NCBI RefSeq assembly: GCF_001519075.1
Contig: NZ_KQ954244.1
Span: forward strand, 1,719,090 to 1,783,089
Reading direction: 5' to 3'
From: Novosphingobium fuchskuhlense
GTDB taxonomy: Bacteria; Pseudomonadota; Alphaproteobacteria; Sphingomonadales; Sphingomonadaceae
Length of the DNA stretch: 64,000 nucleotides
The notes beneath the pieces were generated by a model, which ran no database searches, was not told the origin of the DNA, and saw nothing but the letters and a program-made list of their open reading frames with translations. Positions 27,101-35,355 of this stretch are shown here, piece after piece (position 1 is the stretch's first letter; the number at the start of each line of letters is the position of its first letter). The position numbers and the translations under genes are program-made.

Positions 27101-29344
27101 CACCGCCACCACCGGGCGGGGCGCCCCGTCCGCCACCAGCCGCGTGCGCTCGGGCACCAGTTCGACCCGTGCAGGCGTCGCCCCGAAATGCACGGTGCGG
27201 GTGAGCGATTGCACCACCGCGCCGGAGGGATCACGCACCTCGGCGTCGAAGCGGGTGTCCTCGCCGGGCAGCGGCAGGCCGCGCCAGATGCTCACGGCAT
27301 GGCCGTCGGGCGCGCTCTGGGTGCCGTCGAAGGCCAGCTTGTCGACCGGCTTGCCGTCGATCTTCAGTGCCACTGTTTGGCCCTTGCGGTGGCGGATCAC
27401 CACGCGGGTGGTCGGCGCGCGCGGGTTGTAGTCGGCGGTGGGAAACAGGAATTCGGTCGGGCCGTCGCCCATGCCGATCCAGTCGGTATCGCCGCCGGCC
27501 GCCGTGCGGTCGGTTTCGGCGACGGGCTTGGCGGCCTCGGCGGCAGCGGCCGCGGCGGCCAGTGTTTCGGCGGGCACCGTGGCAGCGAAGTTGGCGACGG
27601 CAAGGCTGCCGCCCTGGCCGATCACGAAGCGGCTGGCGGCGCTGCCCGCGCTGCGGGTGGAGCGTGTGCAATCAACGAACTTGCCGCCCTTGGGCAAGGT
27701 TACCTCTTGCGCTTCAACGACATGCGTGCCGGGCATCAGCCCTTCGAAGTGGTAGCGGCCATCGGCGTCGGTGACCGCAAAGCTGCCGTCTTCGAGCACC
27801 AGCCGCACGCCGCCGATGCCCGGGCGCGGTGCCTTGCGGGTGTTCGGCACGTCGCAGCCGCCCAGCGTCACGCGCCCGATCAGCGTCATCGTCGCGGCCA
27901 GGTTGTCGCGCTCGACGCGTACGGCGGCGCTCGCCGTTGCGGTTAGTCCGCGTGCATCAATGGCGTCAATGCGGTTAACTGCGTTGCCGGCCGAGGCTTC
28001 CGGCCGCACGGTCATGGCATACGTCACGGTCCGCGTCGCGCCGGGGGCAATCGTGCCGATCGCGATCGTCAGCGTGCGCCCGTCGGGGGCCACGGTCACC
28101 GTGTCCTTCGCCGCCTTCACGCCATCGATGCGGATCGTTCCCGCGCGCAGGCGCAGGCTGGAGGCGGGCGTGTCGCTCAGCACCACGCCGCGTTTGGCCC
28201 TGCCGGGGTCGGTATTGCGCACGGTGACCGTATAGAACACCGCATCACCCGGCTGGGCGACTTGGCGGGATGCCGTCTTGCTCAGGCTCACCGCAACCGG
28301 GGGCCGGTCCACCGGAATGTCTACGCGCACCGGCGCAGGGCTCGAAAGTGCCAGACTTTCACCATAAGAGGCCGGTAGAATAACCAGATCGCCCCCATCG
28401 GGGCGCCGCAGGCCGGCAAAGTTCTTGGGTGTAAGCGCCGAGGGCGCCGTGTAGGGCTCTGGCGGCTCCACCACCAGCCGGTAGGTGCCGAGCGGAGCGA
28501 GCGGGAAGCGGTATTCGCCCTCCGGCATCTGCCAGGTGCGGCCGGCGCCGTCGGTGATGAGTGAGCCGGTGACGATGGTTGAAGGCCAGGTTGTCACGCC
28601 GTCCTCGGCGAACACGCGCGCGGGCTTGCCGGTCGCGACATCGACCAGCGTCACGCGCGCACCATCGATGGGCGCGGCATCTTCGCTATCGAAAACAAGG
28701 CCATAGGGGTCCGCCAGCACGTCCACGTCGGTCTTGATGACCGAGCCGTCGCCGCTCGCGCCGTTGTAGGAGACGGTGACCTTGTCGCCGCCCGAGACGC
28801 TGAGCCGGCAATCGCCGTCCCGGGGCTGGGGCGGAATCGCGCTGGTCGGGATCGCGCCATAGAAAACGCCGCTGTCCGCCGCGGTCTCGGTCACCGTGAT
28901 CTGCTCGCGGTCGCCACTGGCGGACGTGATCGTCACCTTCACGATGTCGGGCCTGGTGGGATCGAGTGCGCCGCGCGCCAGCACGAGGCGGAAGACGACC
29001 GGTTGGCCGACCGTGATGCTCGAAATCGTCTTGGGATCGGTCGGGTCGGCGCCGCCCGCATCGACATCGACGGCCGGCAGCGGCGCTCCGGCGCACATCC
29101 CGCCGTTGACTGTGAACGTGTCGCTGCCGCCGGGCAGGGGCAGGACTGAAATCGTGGGGTTTTCCGTCACCACATCGAACGAGACCACGTTGGAATCGGT
29201 GGTGATCTCGGTATCGCCTGCGATCCAGTGAGCGTGGGCGGTGTTGGTGATGGTGGTCGCCGCGGCGGGAACGCTGGTCATGGCAAACAGCGCTGCAAAA
29301 AGCAGCGCGGCCATCGCCCAGATCCTGTTCCGCAATGCCGACAT
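24149..29344 (-). CDS. Giant DUF11-containing outer-membrane beta-barrel protein
   Basis: A 1731-residue envelope protein with a signal peptide (MAALLFAALFAMTSVPAAA). Domain order: an N-terminal TxITNTAxAxW-type domain shared with the small proteins upstream; a DUF11 domain at about 345-470 (SLSKTASRQVAQPGDAVFYT); an SdrD_B/Cna-like domain near 520 (PGIGGVRLVLEDGSFAVTD); an Ala-rich linker; and an Ig-like domain near 720. From about residue 880 to the end is a very large beta-barrel-like region (YYTVFADGSDRRFDA, VRALFGDFDTGFDHTQ) ending FDSQSLGFLGIGR. It probably sits in the outer membrane displaying or exporting its partners. ATGGS repeats occur near residues 1553-1578. Function is not established. 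Confidence 0.8.
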   Translation of the reverse strand: MSALRNRIWAMAALLFAALFAMTSVPAAATTITNTAHAHWIAGDTEITTDSNVVSFDVVTENPTISVLPLPGGSDTFTVNGGMCAGAPLPAVDVDAGGADPTDPKTISSITVGQPVVFRLVLARGALDPTRPDIVKVTITSASGDREQITVTETAADSGVFYGAIPTSAIPPQPRDGDCRLSVSGGDKVTVSYNGASGDGSVIKTDVDVLADPYGLVFDSEDAAPIDGARVTLVDVATGKPARVFAEDGVTTWPSTIVTGSLITDGAGRTWQMPEGEYRFPLAPLGTYRLVVEPPEPYTAPSALTPKNFAGLRRPDGGDLVILPASYGESLALSSPAPVRVDIPVDRPPVAVSLSKTASRQVAQPGDAVFYTVTVRNTDPGRAKRGVVLSDTPASSLRLRAGTIRIDGVKAAKDTVTVAPDGRTLTIAIGTIAPGATRTVTYAMTVRPEASAGNAVNRIDAIDARGLTATASAAVRVERDNLAATMTLIGRVTLGGCDVPNTRKAPRPGIGGVRLVLEDGSFAVTDADGRYHFEGLMPGTHVVEAQEVTLPKGGKFVDCTRSTRSAGSAASRFVIGQGGSLAVANFAATVPAETLAAAAAAAEAAKPVAETDRTAAGGDTDWIGMGDGPTEFLFPTADYNPRAPTTRVVIRHRKGQTVALKIDGKPVDKLAFDGTQSAPDGHAVSIWRGLPLPGEDTRFDAEVRDPSGAVVQSLTRTVHFGATPARVELVPERTRLVADGAPRPVVAVRVLDRTGRPVHAGISGPITLSAPYESAAALDAMQSRVLAGLDRAPPTWTVKGDDGVALIELAPTMVSGSVDLTFQFTDREVKRSQVLEAWVVPGEAKWTLVGLAEAAAGAKTIADHMQRTGRFDSDLGDHARIAFYAKGRIKGKWLTTVAYDSAKQRAEQRLLGGLDPKAYYTVFADGSDRRFDAASVNKLYVRIESAKVRALFGDFDTGFDHTQLGRYQRTMTGVKAEARAGKLRGEAYAAKVATTHRRDQIPGGGISGPYRLSSRAIVPNSETVTIEVRDRFRSEVVVTSQTLTRFLDYDIDLLAGTITFKQPVLSRDADLNPQTIVVDYEIDTLNGGAWNAGARTEWRSKSEKVRLGATAISDASANAGAAVTRTNLGAVDAKVFLGTKTEVRAEAAMSHATGGSPAGSGTKAAWMIEAERHDAKLDVLAYIRSLDANFGVGQVSIGELGRRKIGVDTRYRITQKWLVSATAWHDTSLVDGSHRSAMQLGTTWNSAGTEMRLGVARYSETLADGAAAGPTGAKGGSTTLIEAGSTKRLFDNKLELSAAGSVSIGSRDATSYQAPRYRLGVRYAITPDVRLISDYEIGNGGQGETRTLRGGLEVQPWTGAKIAAVVGQQTTKGLATTGSEQPQTITEQGKRAFASYGLAQSLPISKALTIDATIDGNKVIGGKSALATNGGTAVVGASSQTTIAEDFRAYTLGATWRSGRWSATARGELRDGEITRRKGFTFGAIRQMGEGSVVGGALTLTSMHDASGAASAVGSAAISIAHRPATSAFAFLAKLEYRSDRISGVVTGNDTGSATGGSATGGSATGGSATGSTATGGTALTVDGNARSHRMVASFSGDWAPNGRVDGQMVQRTEIGVFVAARYNFDRYQGFDLAGTTLLGGLDARFGIGKRIEVGGSATVRRSLSDGTTSYALGPQIGIVPANNVMVVIGYNLTGFRDRDFEAARSTSKGIFATMRMKFDSQSLGFLGIGR
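24611..24685. repeat. 15-bp in-frame tandem repeats inside the barrel gene
   Basis: Three perfect copies of GCTGCCGCCGGTTGC (24641-24685) are preceded by two degenerate copies (24611-24640). On the coding strand they encode ATGGS-type pentapeptides in what is probably an external loop of the barrel. Copy-number change would lengthen the loop without breaking the frame. Confidence 0.9.
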
Positions 29345-29464
29345 GGCGTTTGTTCTTTGTTTTCAGGACAAAAGAAGGGTGGGGCGGTGGCGTTCCCCCA
29401 GGGTCGCCACCGCCACAGTTCCCGAAGACCTCAATGCCTTGAGGGGTGGCCGCCTAGGCCCCGC

Positions 29465-30535
29465 TCAATTGATTGTGGCCTGGAACACCACCGTCTTGGT
29501 TTCACCGCCGGCAACCGAAGCAAGGGTGCCGCTGACCGTGTTGGAGGCCATCGTGCCCGTGCCGGTCGTGTCGGCCGCGCACGTCGCGACGCCGCTGGCG
29601 ATCGTGGCCGTGCCGTTGGTCTTCACGCCGAACGTCGAATCGTAGGTCAGGTTCGCCGGGATAGGGTCATTCACGGTGATCGAAGTCGCCGTGGCGCTGC
29701 CCGAGGCGTTGCTGATCGCGATGCAATACTGGATCGTTGCACCGGGGATCATCTTCGGGTTGGTCGACCCGTTGATCGGATCGCTGATGATACGCGAGGA
29801 CTTGATCGCGCTGAGCGTCGCGGCCGAGACGGTGTAGTCGTCCTTGGCCGAGAACGCAGCGTCACGCGCCGAGTCGGTCGCACCCGCGCCATCCGCGAAC
29901 ACCGTATCCATACCCGAGGTGTTGGCACCCGTGGTCTGGACCAGCGCCGCACCGAGGCTGCCAACGCCGCCGGCTTCGCGGCCGGTCGCCGTCAGGGTGA
30001 CCGCGGCCACCGCGCCATTGGCCTGGCCCAGTGGCACGTCGGAGACGACGAGCACCTGCACCGAAGCGTCAGCGGCCACTTCGTCGAGGAAAGTCACCGC
30101 CGTATCGGTGCCCGCTTCATAAGTGCCGTTGTTGTTCACGTCGCGGAAGATGCGCACGTTGGTCACGTCGAACGTGTCGGTGTTCGAGTGCGCACCGGCG
30201 CCGCCCACCTGCTGCGCCGCCGCGAGCGCGAGGTCGAGCGGGGCGTTCGAGGTGTTGACCACCGTGAAGGCCGTCACCTGGTTCACTGCGCCCGGCGTCA
30301 CGGTCGTCGTGGTGGTGCCCACTTCGGCAACGGTGAGTTGGACGCGGCGGTCGACCGTCAGCGTGTCAGACGCGCTGGTGCCAGTCTGGCTGATGCCACC
30401 GACCTGGAAGGCGACCGACACGGTGTTGGTGATGGTCGAACCGGCCGTGGTTCCGGCCGCATGGGCCGGGTTTGCGCCGAGAGCGGCAAGGGCGCAGACG
30501 CCCGCCGCACCCAGCAGTTTGCTGCGATACGTCAT
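29465..30535 (-). CDS. Secreted DUF11-like repeat protein
   Basis: A 356-residue exported protein with signal peptide KLLGAAGVCALAALGANPAHA. It starts with an ITNTVSVAFQVGG domain resembling the N-termini of the barrel protein and of the protein at 31142, and has a calcium-loop-like FRDVNNNGTYEAGTDT. It ends with a DUF11-type domain (PGATIQYCIAISNASGSATA, VNDPIPANLTYD) closing VAGGETKTVVFQATIN. ATG 30535 has GGAG 9 nt upstream. Probably a surface or periplasmic structural protein acting with the barrel; function unknown. Confidence 0.75.
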   Translation of the reverse strand: MTYRSKLLGAAGVCALAALGANPAHAAGTTAGSTITNTVSVAFQVGGISQTGTSASDTLTVDRRVQLTVAEVGTTTTTVTPGAVNQVTAFTVVNTSNAPLDLALAAAQQVGGAGAHSNTDTFDVTNVRIFRDVNNNGTYEAGTDTAVTFLDEVAADASVQVLVVSDVPLGQANGAVAAVTLTATGREAGGVGSLGAALVQTTGANTSGMDTVFADGAGATDSARDAAFSAKDDYTVSAATLSAIKSSRIISDPINGSTNPKMIPGATIQYCIAISNASGSATATSITVNDPIPANLTYDSTFGVKTNGTATIASGVATCAADTTGTGTMASNTVSGTLASVAGGETKTVVFQATIN

Positions 30536-30609
30536 TTTCTTATGCTCCACTGGGTTGCCTGCGAATATTCCGGTCGCTCGCAGGCCCTGCGACCCCCCGT
30601 TCCGCTACA

Positions 30610-31122
30610 TTAGCGAACGATTCCATGATATTGGACCTCGCCCGAAGCGCCTGGGGCGATCTGGGCAATGGTCCAGCGGATGTGTGTGACATCGGCTGCT
30701 GCGGCGGCCCGCGGGCTGCCATCGGTGGCTGTCACCTTGAGCGCGTCGAGCTTGCCCCAGGTCTTGCCGCCATCGACCGAGACATCGGTGCCGGGCGCGC
30801 CGTCGGGCGCGAGCAGGACGGCTGAAGGCAGCGGGTTGGTCATCACGTAGTTGACCGCAGGCAGGCCGCCCGCATTGTGATAGCGCAGGGTGTAGACCAG
30901 CTTGTCGCCGGGCACGACGACCTTGGGGTCGACCAGCTGCACCTTGCTCACGCCATTTTCGGTCACGGTCTTCTCGATCATGACGTCGATCTTCAGCGAT
31001 ACGGCTGCGGGAGCCTGGGCGCTGGCAGCCGGTGTGGCCTGAGCCGCCGCCAAGGCGGGGCTCGCCATGGCCATCATGGCAATCGATCCGGCGAGGGACT
31101 TGACGAGGATGGACACGTTCAT
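30610..31122 (-). CDS. Secreted DUF11-like small protein
   Basis: A 170-residue exported protein with signal peptide MNVSILVKSLAGSIAMMAMA. The mature part is a single conserved-repeat/DUF11-type domain: KIDVMIEKTVTENGVSKVQL, VVVPGDKLVYTLRYHNAGG, VMTNPLPSAVLL, and IAPGASGEVQYHGIVR at the end. ATG 31122 has AGGGA 8 nt upstream. It lies 19 nt downstream of the first gene of the run and is probably co-transcribed with it. Function unknown. Confidence 0.75.
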   Translation of the reverse strand: MNVSILVKSLAGSIAMMAMASPALAAAQATPAASAQAPAAVSLKIDVMIEKTVTENGVSKVQLVDPKVVVPGDKLVYTLRYHNAGGLPAVNYVMTNPLPSAVLLAPDGAPGTDVSVDGGKTWGKLDALKVTATDGSPRAAAAADVTHIRWTIAQIAPGASGEVQYHGIVR

Positions 31123-31141
31123 GGTTGGCTTCCCTGATTGA

Positions 31142-32143
31142 TCAGTTGATCTTGACGGCGAAAACGACGGTCTTGGTGGTGCCGCCGGCAATCTTGCCGA
31201 GAGTCACGTCGATGCCGCTCGCACCGCCGACACCGGCATCGCCATCGGCCGCATCGGTGAGGGCTGCAGCATCGAGCTTGAGCGAACCGGGCACGTAGGT
31301 CGTGCCATCGGGGATGGTGTCGATCACATGCAGCCCGTCGAGCGAGCCGCTTCCGGACACCTTGGCCGCAAGCGAATAGGTGACGACTGCACCGGGCACA
31401 GGCTTGGCCGTGCCGAACGGATCGAGGATCGTGGCCGATTTGGTCAGCGTGAGGTTGGCAAGGCTGGCAACCAGGCCGGCCAGCGAGTTTGCTGATGCCG
31501 TGGTCAGGCCCACAACGGCATCGCCGCCGCCTTCGCCCTTGCCGGTAAAACTGGTGCCGGGCGTGCCAGTGCCGGTCTGCGCTGTGGCGGTGAGGCGCAC
31601 CTGGCTGGTCTGCGCGTCGGCTGCGCCGGCAGGCAGCGTCACGAGCACGAAGACCTTCACGCTCTTGTCCGGTGCCAGCACAGGCGTCGCCAGTGCGCCG
31701 GCGGTCAGCAGGGTATCGACGCCGGGATCATAGACGCCGTTGTTGTTGCTATCGAGCGCGAGCGACTTGATCGTGCCGTCGAAGGCATTGCCCGAAACCT
31801 TGGGATCCGCGGCGAGGTTGAACGCCTCTGGGCCGTTGCCGCTGTTGGTCACAGAATAGACGAGCACGGCGGGCGCGCTCGTGGCCGTTGCCGGCGCGGT
31901 GCTCAGCGTGGACACTGCCACATCAAGCAGTTCGTCGACCTTCACGGTCACCTTGTTCGAGGTGACCGAGCCGGTGCCTGCGCCGGTCTCGTATGTCGCG
32001 GTGGCGGTGTTCTCGATCAGCGTGCCCGCGAGCACGCCGGTGGCATGCGCAGTCTGCGCGAGAGGAGCGGTGAGGGACAGGGCGACGATCGAGCATCCAG
32101 CGATGCCCGCAGCCCGGCGGAGGGGAGTGAGGTACGTATTCAT
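31142..32143 (-). CDS. Secreted DUF11-like repeat protein, first gene of the surface locus
   Basis: A 333-residue exported protein with signal peptide IAGCSIVALSLTAPLAQTAHA. An opening domain (TLIENTATATYETGAGTG) is shared with the neighbouring proteins. The middle has an EF-like loop (LDSNNNGVYDPGVDTLL), and the C-terminus a DUF11-type domain (PVPGAVVTYSLAAKVSG, VIDTIPDGTTYVPGSLKL) ending TKTVVFAVKIN, much like the protein at 29465. It is the first gene of the minus-strand run, with a GTGGTTAA (TTAACCAC) box 22 nt upstream at 32165-32172. Confidence 0.75.
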   Translation of the reverse strand: MNTYLTPLRRAAGIAGCSIVALSLTAPLAQTAHATGVLAGTLIENTATATYETGAGTGSVTSNKVTVKVDELLDVAVSTLSTAPATATSAPAVLVYSVTNSGNGPEAFNLAADPKVSGNAFDGTIKSLALDSNNNGVYDPGVDTLLTAGALATPVLAPDKSVKVFVLVTLPAGAADAQTSQVRLTATAQTGTGTPGTSFTGKGEGGGDAVVGLTTASANSLAGLVASLANLTLTKSATILDPFGTAKPVPGAVVTYSLAAKVSGSGSLDGLHVIDTIPDGTTYVPGSLKLDAAALTDAADGDAGVGGASGIDVTLGKIAGGTTKTVVFAVKIN

Positions 32144-32571
32144 ACGTGGCCCTTTCCACCCGGCGTGGTTAACAACGCGTAAGGGCGAAAATGGCTCGAG
32201 CCGTGAATTTGCGCGGCTCTGCGTTACAGGCGTTCGGCAAGAGCGTAACCAACATTCGTTAGGTCGCGCTGCAGGAGATCAGCATATCCTGCTGATTTAA
32301 GGTGACTTTTCGAATTGCCCGGAGATGGCGCGGAAGCAATCCTTACCGTCGCGAAGGCTGCGTATCCGCCCGGATGCTCTGAAAAAAATTTTTTAATTGA
32401 GTCCGCAACGGTGACGATCGTCGCCGTTTGAAGGTAAATCCGATGATGCCTCGCCGAAACCCCTTGCCAACCACCAGCGCGGTCGCTGGTGCGGGGCGAA
32501 CGTATCCGCAGGACGGCGATCGGGGACTCTGGGTGCTTGTCGCCGCGCGCGCTCGGGCCTAGAGGGGCGCT
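32144..32571. promoter_or_regulatory. Divergent regulatory region between the surface locus and psd
   Basis: A 428-nt gene-free region. It holds TTAACCAC (minus strand, 32165-32172), an A7T6 tract (32382-32394) in AT-rich sequence like an UP element or nucleoid-protein site, and a near-perfect 18-bp palindrome CGGTGACGATCGTCGCCG (32409-32426, one mismatched pair). It presumably contains promoters for both directions; no confident -35/-10 pair was found. Confidence 0.45.
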
Positions 32572-33321
32572 ATGCCGGGAGAAATTCTAGACAATCGTGG
32601 GCGCGGCACGGCCGGGTTCACTTGGCCCGCCATCCATCCGGAAGGTCGCATGTTCGGCGCGATCGCCGGGGCGCTGTGTATTGCCGGTGCGTTGCTGGGC
32701 GGTTCGCTGGTCGGCTGGCCCTTGGCCTTTCTGACCCTGGGGGTGCTCGCCTTCTTCCGCGATCCGGAGCGGGTGACACCGCGCGACGACAGCTTCATAG
32801 TCGCGCCTGCCGATGGCCTCATCACCCAGATCTGCACGGTGCTCCCCCCGCGCGAGATGACAGCGGACGACGGCAGCGGCCTTCCCGCCCTCGCCGAGGT
32901 GCCCGTTACGCGGGTCTCGATCTTCATGTCGGTGTTCGACGTGCACGTGAACCGCACGCCGATCGGCGGCACGATCCGGCGGGTGGTCTACATTCCCGGC
33001 AAGTTCCTCAACGCCGATCTCGACAAGGCGAGCGAGGAAAACGAGCGTCAGCACTTCGTGGTCGAGCGGAGCGACGGCGTGCGGGTGGGTTTCACGCAGA
33101 TTGCCGGCCTTGTCGCGCGGCGCATCGTCCCGTTTGTCAAGGCGGGGGATATCGTCGCAGGTGGCCAGCGCGTGGGCCTCATCCGGTTCGGCAGCCGGGT
33201 CGATGTCTACCTGCCTGCCGGCACTGAACCGCGCGTGCTGATCGGCCAGCGCGTGGTTGCCGGTGAGACGGTGCTTGCTGTGCTGGGCCAGAGCCCGGTG
33301 ATCGAGGGCGTGCGCCAGTGA
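32572..33321 (+). CDS. psd: Phosphatidylserine decarboxylase proenzyme (short type)
   Basis: A 249-residue inner-membrane enzyme converting phosphatidylserine to phosphatidylethanolamine. An N-terminal hydrophobic hairpin ([20 protein letters not shown]) precedes the catalytic domain, which has [14 protein letters not shown] and the self-cleavage site in [13 protein letters not shown]. The Ser of FGS becomes the pyruvoyl group. The length and the RFGS cleavage motif fit the short bacterial Psd class. The stop overlaps the GTG of pssA, so the two steps of the pathway are translationally coupled. Confidence 0.95.
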   Translation: MPGEILDNRGRGTAGFTWPAIHPEGRMFGAIAGALCIAGALLGGSLVGWPLAFLTLGVLAFFRDPERVTPRDDSFIVAPADGLITQICTVLPPREMTADDGSGLPALAEVPVTRVSIFMSVFDVHVNRTPIGGTIRRVVYIPGKFLNADLDKASEENERQHFVVERSDGVRVGFTQIAGLVARRIVPFVKAGDIVAGGQRVGLIRFGSRVDVYLPAGTEPRVLIGQRVVAGETVLAVLGQSPVIEGVRQ

Positions 33322-34196
33322 GCGAGCTGCCGCCGCCGGGCAGGCCGCGCAGTGCAGCGAGGGAAGGGGCGGCAGACAAAGCCTATCGCGAATATTCGGG
33401 CGAGGACTTCGGTCGCCGCCGCTTGCCGCGCGGGCTTACCCTGCGCGCCCTGGTACCCAACGCCATAACTTCTGCCGCGCTCTGCAGTGGCCTCACCGGA
33501 ATCCGCTTCGCAATCGGCGGAGATTTCCATTCCGCCGTGCTGGCCGTTCTGCTGGCTGGCTTTCTCGACGGGATCGACGGGCGCGTCGCGCGGTTGATGA
33601 AGGCGCAGTCGCGCTTTGGGGCTGAGCTCGACAGCCTCTCCGATGCGATTGCGTTCGGGGTCGGACCGGCGCTGATTCTCTATCTGTGGTCGCTAAGTGC
33701 GGTGCCGCGGTTCGGCTGGTTTGCCGCCCTGGCGCTGGCCGTTGCCTGCGCGCTGCGCCTCGCGCGGTTCAATGCGTCGATCGATCTGCCCGGCCAGCCG
33801 CACAAGTCGGCGGGCTTCATGACCGGGGTGCCCGCTCCTGTCGGGGCGGGTCTTGCCTTTCTGCCGCTTTATCTCTGGTTCGCCAGCGGCATCGAATGGA
33901 TGCGCGCGCCCTTCGTGGTTGGACCGTGGGCGCTGCTAATAGCGTTTCTGATGATATCCAATCTGCCAACGCTGGGTTGGGGAGCGCTGCGGCCGCGCCG
34001 AGCAATCCGGCTCGAGGTGATCGCGCTGGCAGGCATGCTCACTGTCGCATTGATGACCGAGCCATGGTTCACACTCGTCGGCGTCTGCGCCTTGTATCTT
34101 GCGCTCATGCCGGCGGGCCTGTGGCGCTATCGCCGGATCATGCGGCAGCGCGCAGGCGCTGGCCAGTCGAAGCCGGAGCCGCAACCGGCGCCTTGA
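33318..34196 (+). CDS. pssA: CDP-diacylglycerol-serine O-phosphatidyltransferase
   Basis: A 292-residue membrane enzyme making phosphatidylserine from CDP-diacylglycerol and serine. The CDP-alcohol phosphatidyltransferase motif is complete: DGIDGRVAR then G-x3-D-x3-D in [15 protein letters not shown] (about residues 88-118). Several transmembrane helices follow. It supplies the substrate of the upstream psd product. The GTG start at 33318 overlaps the psd stop. The 3' 59 nt overlap an opposing small membrane-protein gene. Confidence 0.95.
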   Translation: MSELPPPGRPRSAAREGAADKAYREYSGEDFGRRRLPRGLTLRALVPNAITSAALCSGLTGIRFAIGGDFHSAVLAVLLAGFLDGIDGRVARLMKAQSRFGAELDSLSDAIAFGVGPALILYLWSLSAVPRFGWFAALALAVACALRLARFNASIDLPGQPHKSAGFMTGVPAPVGAGLAFLPLYLWFASGIEWMRAPFVVGPWALLIAFLMISNLPTLGWGALRPRRAIRLEVIALAGMLTVALMTEPWFTLVGVCALYLALMPAGLWRYRRIMRQRAGAGQSKPEPQPAP

Positions 34197-34437
34197 CCAG
34201 CCGGACCGCTGGGCGGCGTGGCCGCATGGCGGCACCTTCGGCTACCCGCGGCGCGGCAGGTGTCGCCGTGGCGGTGATCTGGACGAGGAACTCCCGGTCG
34301 GTAGCCAGCGCGCGCGAATCCGCGATCAGCTGGCGCAGGGCTGGAAGCTGGGCGCGCACCGTGATCGCGATCGCTGCGAGAGCCATGCCGGCGGCGCTGA
34401 CCATGACAAGCGAGGCGACAAAAGGGATCATGGACAT
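34138..34437 (-). CDS. Small single-pass membrane protein, hypothetical
   Basis: A 99-residue protein with one N-terminal hydrophobic helix (MIPFVASLVMVSAAGMALAA) followed by a basic, Ala/Pro-rich tail. It overlaps the 3' end of pssA antiparallel by 59 nt. The helix plus tail and the lack of Pro/Arg garbage in the N-terminal half make it more credible than a chance frame. No family is recognised and no function assigned. Confidence 0.5.
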   Translation of the reverse strand: MSMIPFVASLVMVSAAGMALAAIAITVRAQLPALRQLIADSRALATDREFLVQITATATPAAPRVAEGAAMRPRRPAVRLVKAPVAAPASTGQRLRAAA

Positions 34438-35355
34438 GGCAAAGATGTCTTTCGAACCGTGGACCGACCGCTTGACAAGCGGTGGGTACCCTGTGGATAA
34501 CCTCGGGACAGAATCGGAATGTCCAAGTCGTTCCCGTCTATGGGTGGATTGTTCTCTTTTTGTTCCGATGCGTCAAGCTGATTCGAGCTTGGCATTCCAA
34601 AAATTTTCGGCGCAGGAATTCAGGCGTTTGCTGTGAACGCGCGCTGGCACAAGCGGGCAGCGCAGGTCAGGCTTCTTCGGTCTCGGGGTGCCGATCGGTT
34701 ACGCGCCGGATGGCGGTCCCCGCGCGCGGGGGGCGCGGGGACCGCGGTGGCGGTCTGGGAGGGCGCCTGGTCGGGGCGCGACCGCCTAGGCCGCATGGGT
34801 GCGCGGCCGGCATGGCCGCTGGGTCTGCGGCCAATCACAATAATGGCGTGCAATCGTGCTGGGCTACACAGTGGTGGCCCGAAGTATCGGCATCAGCAGT
34901 TTCGGCACTGAACTGGTAGGCGCTCCACAAGATCCGCTTGGGGGAGCTGAAAGCCAGGTGAACCGCGCTTGATCCGGGGCAACTTGAAAATGCCGGGGAA
35001 TTTCGCGATTGGCGGTGTTTGCCGTCGCCTGCCCTTATGGGCATGTCCAAATAGTTTTACAACTAGTATTCATTACCTATTGGACACATGTCAGTCCATA
35101 TTGACGCTTTCTTCGCTCCTCGCGCGGCCATGATTGGCATGGCGCGGATCGGTGCGATGTCCCGGGCCGGCATTTGACGGTAGACGTGGTGGTGATGCGG
35201 CGCTAACGGCCCACTCGCAGCGTTTCCGATTCGGACATGGGGTTCGGGGCAGGGCGCGGCAATCCACATGGAATGCGCATATACCGGTGCCGCGCTGGGG
35301 TTCCTCCCGCCAGCGGTTCCTGCATTCCAGAGGCTGAACCGGAAAGGAATGACCT
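34438..35355. other. 0.9-kb gene-free region upstream of rpsB
   Basis: No protein gene is credible here. TTGACA at 34472-34477 with a 17-nt spacer to GGATAA (34495-34500) is a possible plus-strand promoter. A run of four GC-rich hairpins follows at 34713-34832. Near rpsB an inverted repeat TGTCCAAATAG / CTATTGGACA flanks an AT-rich centre (35044-35086). The rpsB promoter and leader must lie in its right part. I looked for tmRNA, RNase P RNA and tRNA signatures and found none. Confidence 0.5.
34713..34832. repeat. Cluster of four consecutive GC-rich hairpins
   Basis: Stem 1 is GCGGTCCCCGCGC (34713-34725) with its perfect complement at 34733-34745. Stem 2 is GGCGGTC (34749-34755) with GACCGCC (34780-34786). 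Stems 3 and 4 are both GGCCGC/GCGGCC (34789-34808 and 34814-34832) with loops containing TGGGT. The last two look like a tandem duplication. A structured RNA or a REP-like element are both possible. Confidence 0.6.

Noticed and set aside
24578..27946. Long plus-strand open frame (1122 codons) opposite the barrel gene
   Set aside because: It is antisense to a gene with signal peptide, recognisable domains and barrel strands. Its product is Arg/Gly/Ala-rich with no recognisable domain, typical of antisense frames in high-GC DNA.
34492..34500. TGTGGATAA, a DnaA-box match, as a sign of a replication origin
   Set aside because: Only a single box was seen, with no box cluster, no AT-rich unwinding region beside it and no origin-associated genes.
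34438..35355. Possible tmRNA, RNase P RNA or 6S RNA gene upstream of rpsB
   Set aside because: No tag-coding frame, no tRNA-like T-loop, and none of the RNase P core sequences were found; only hairpins can be supported.
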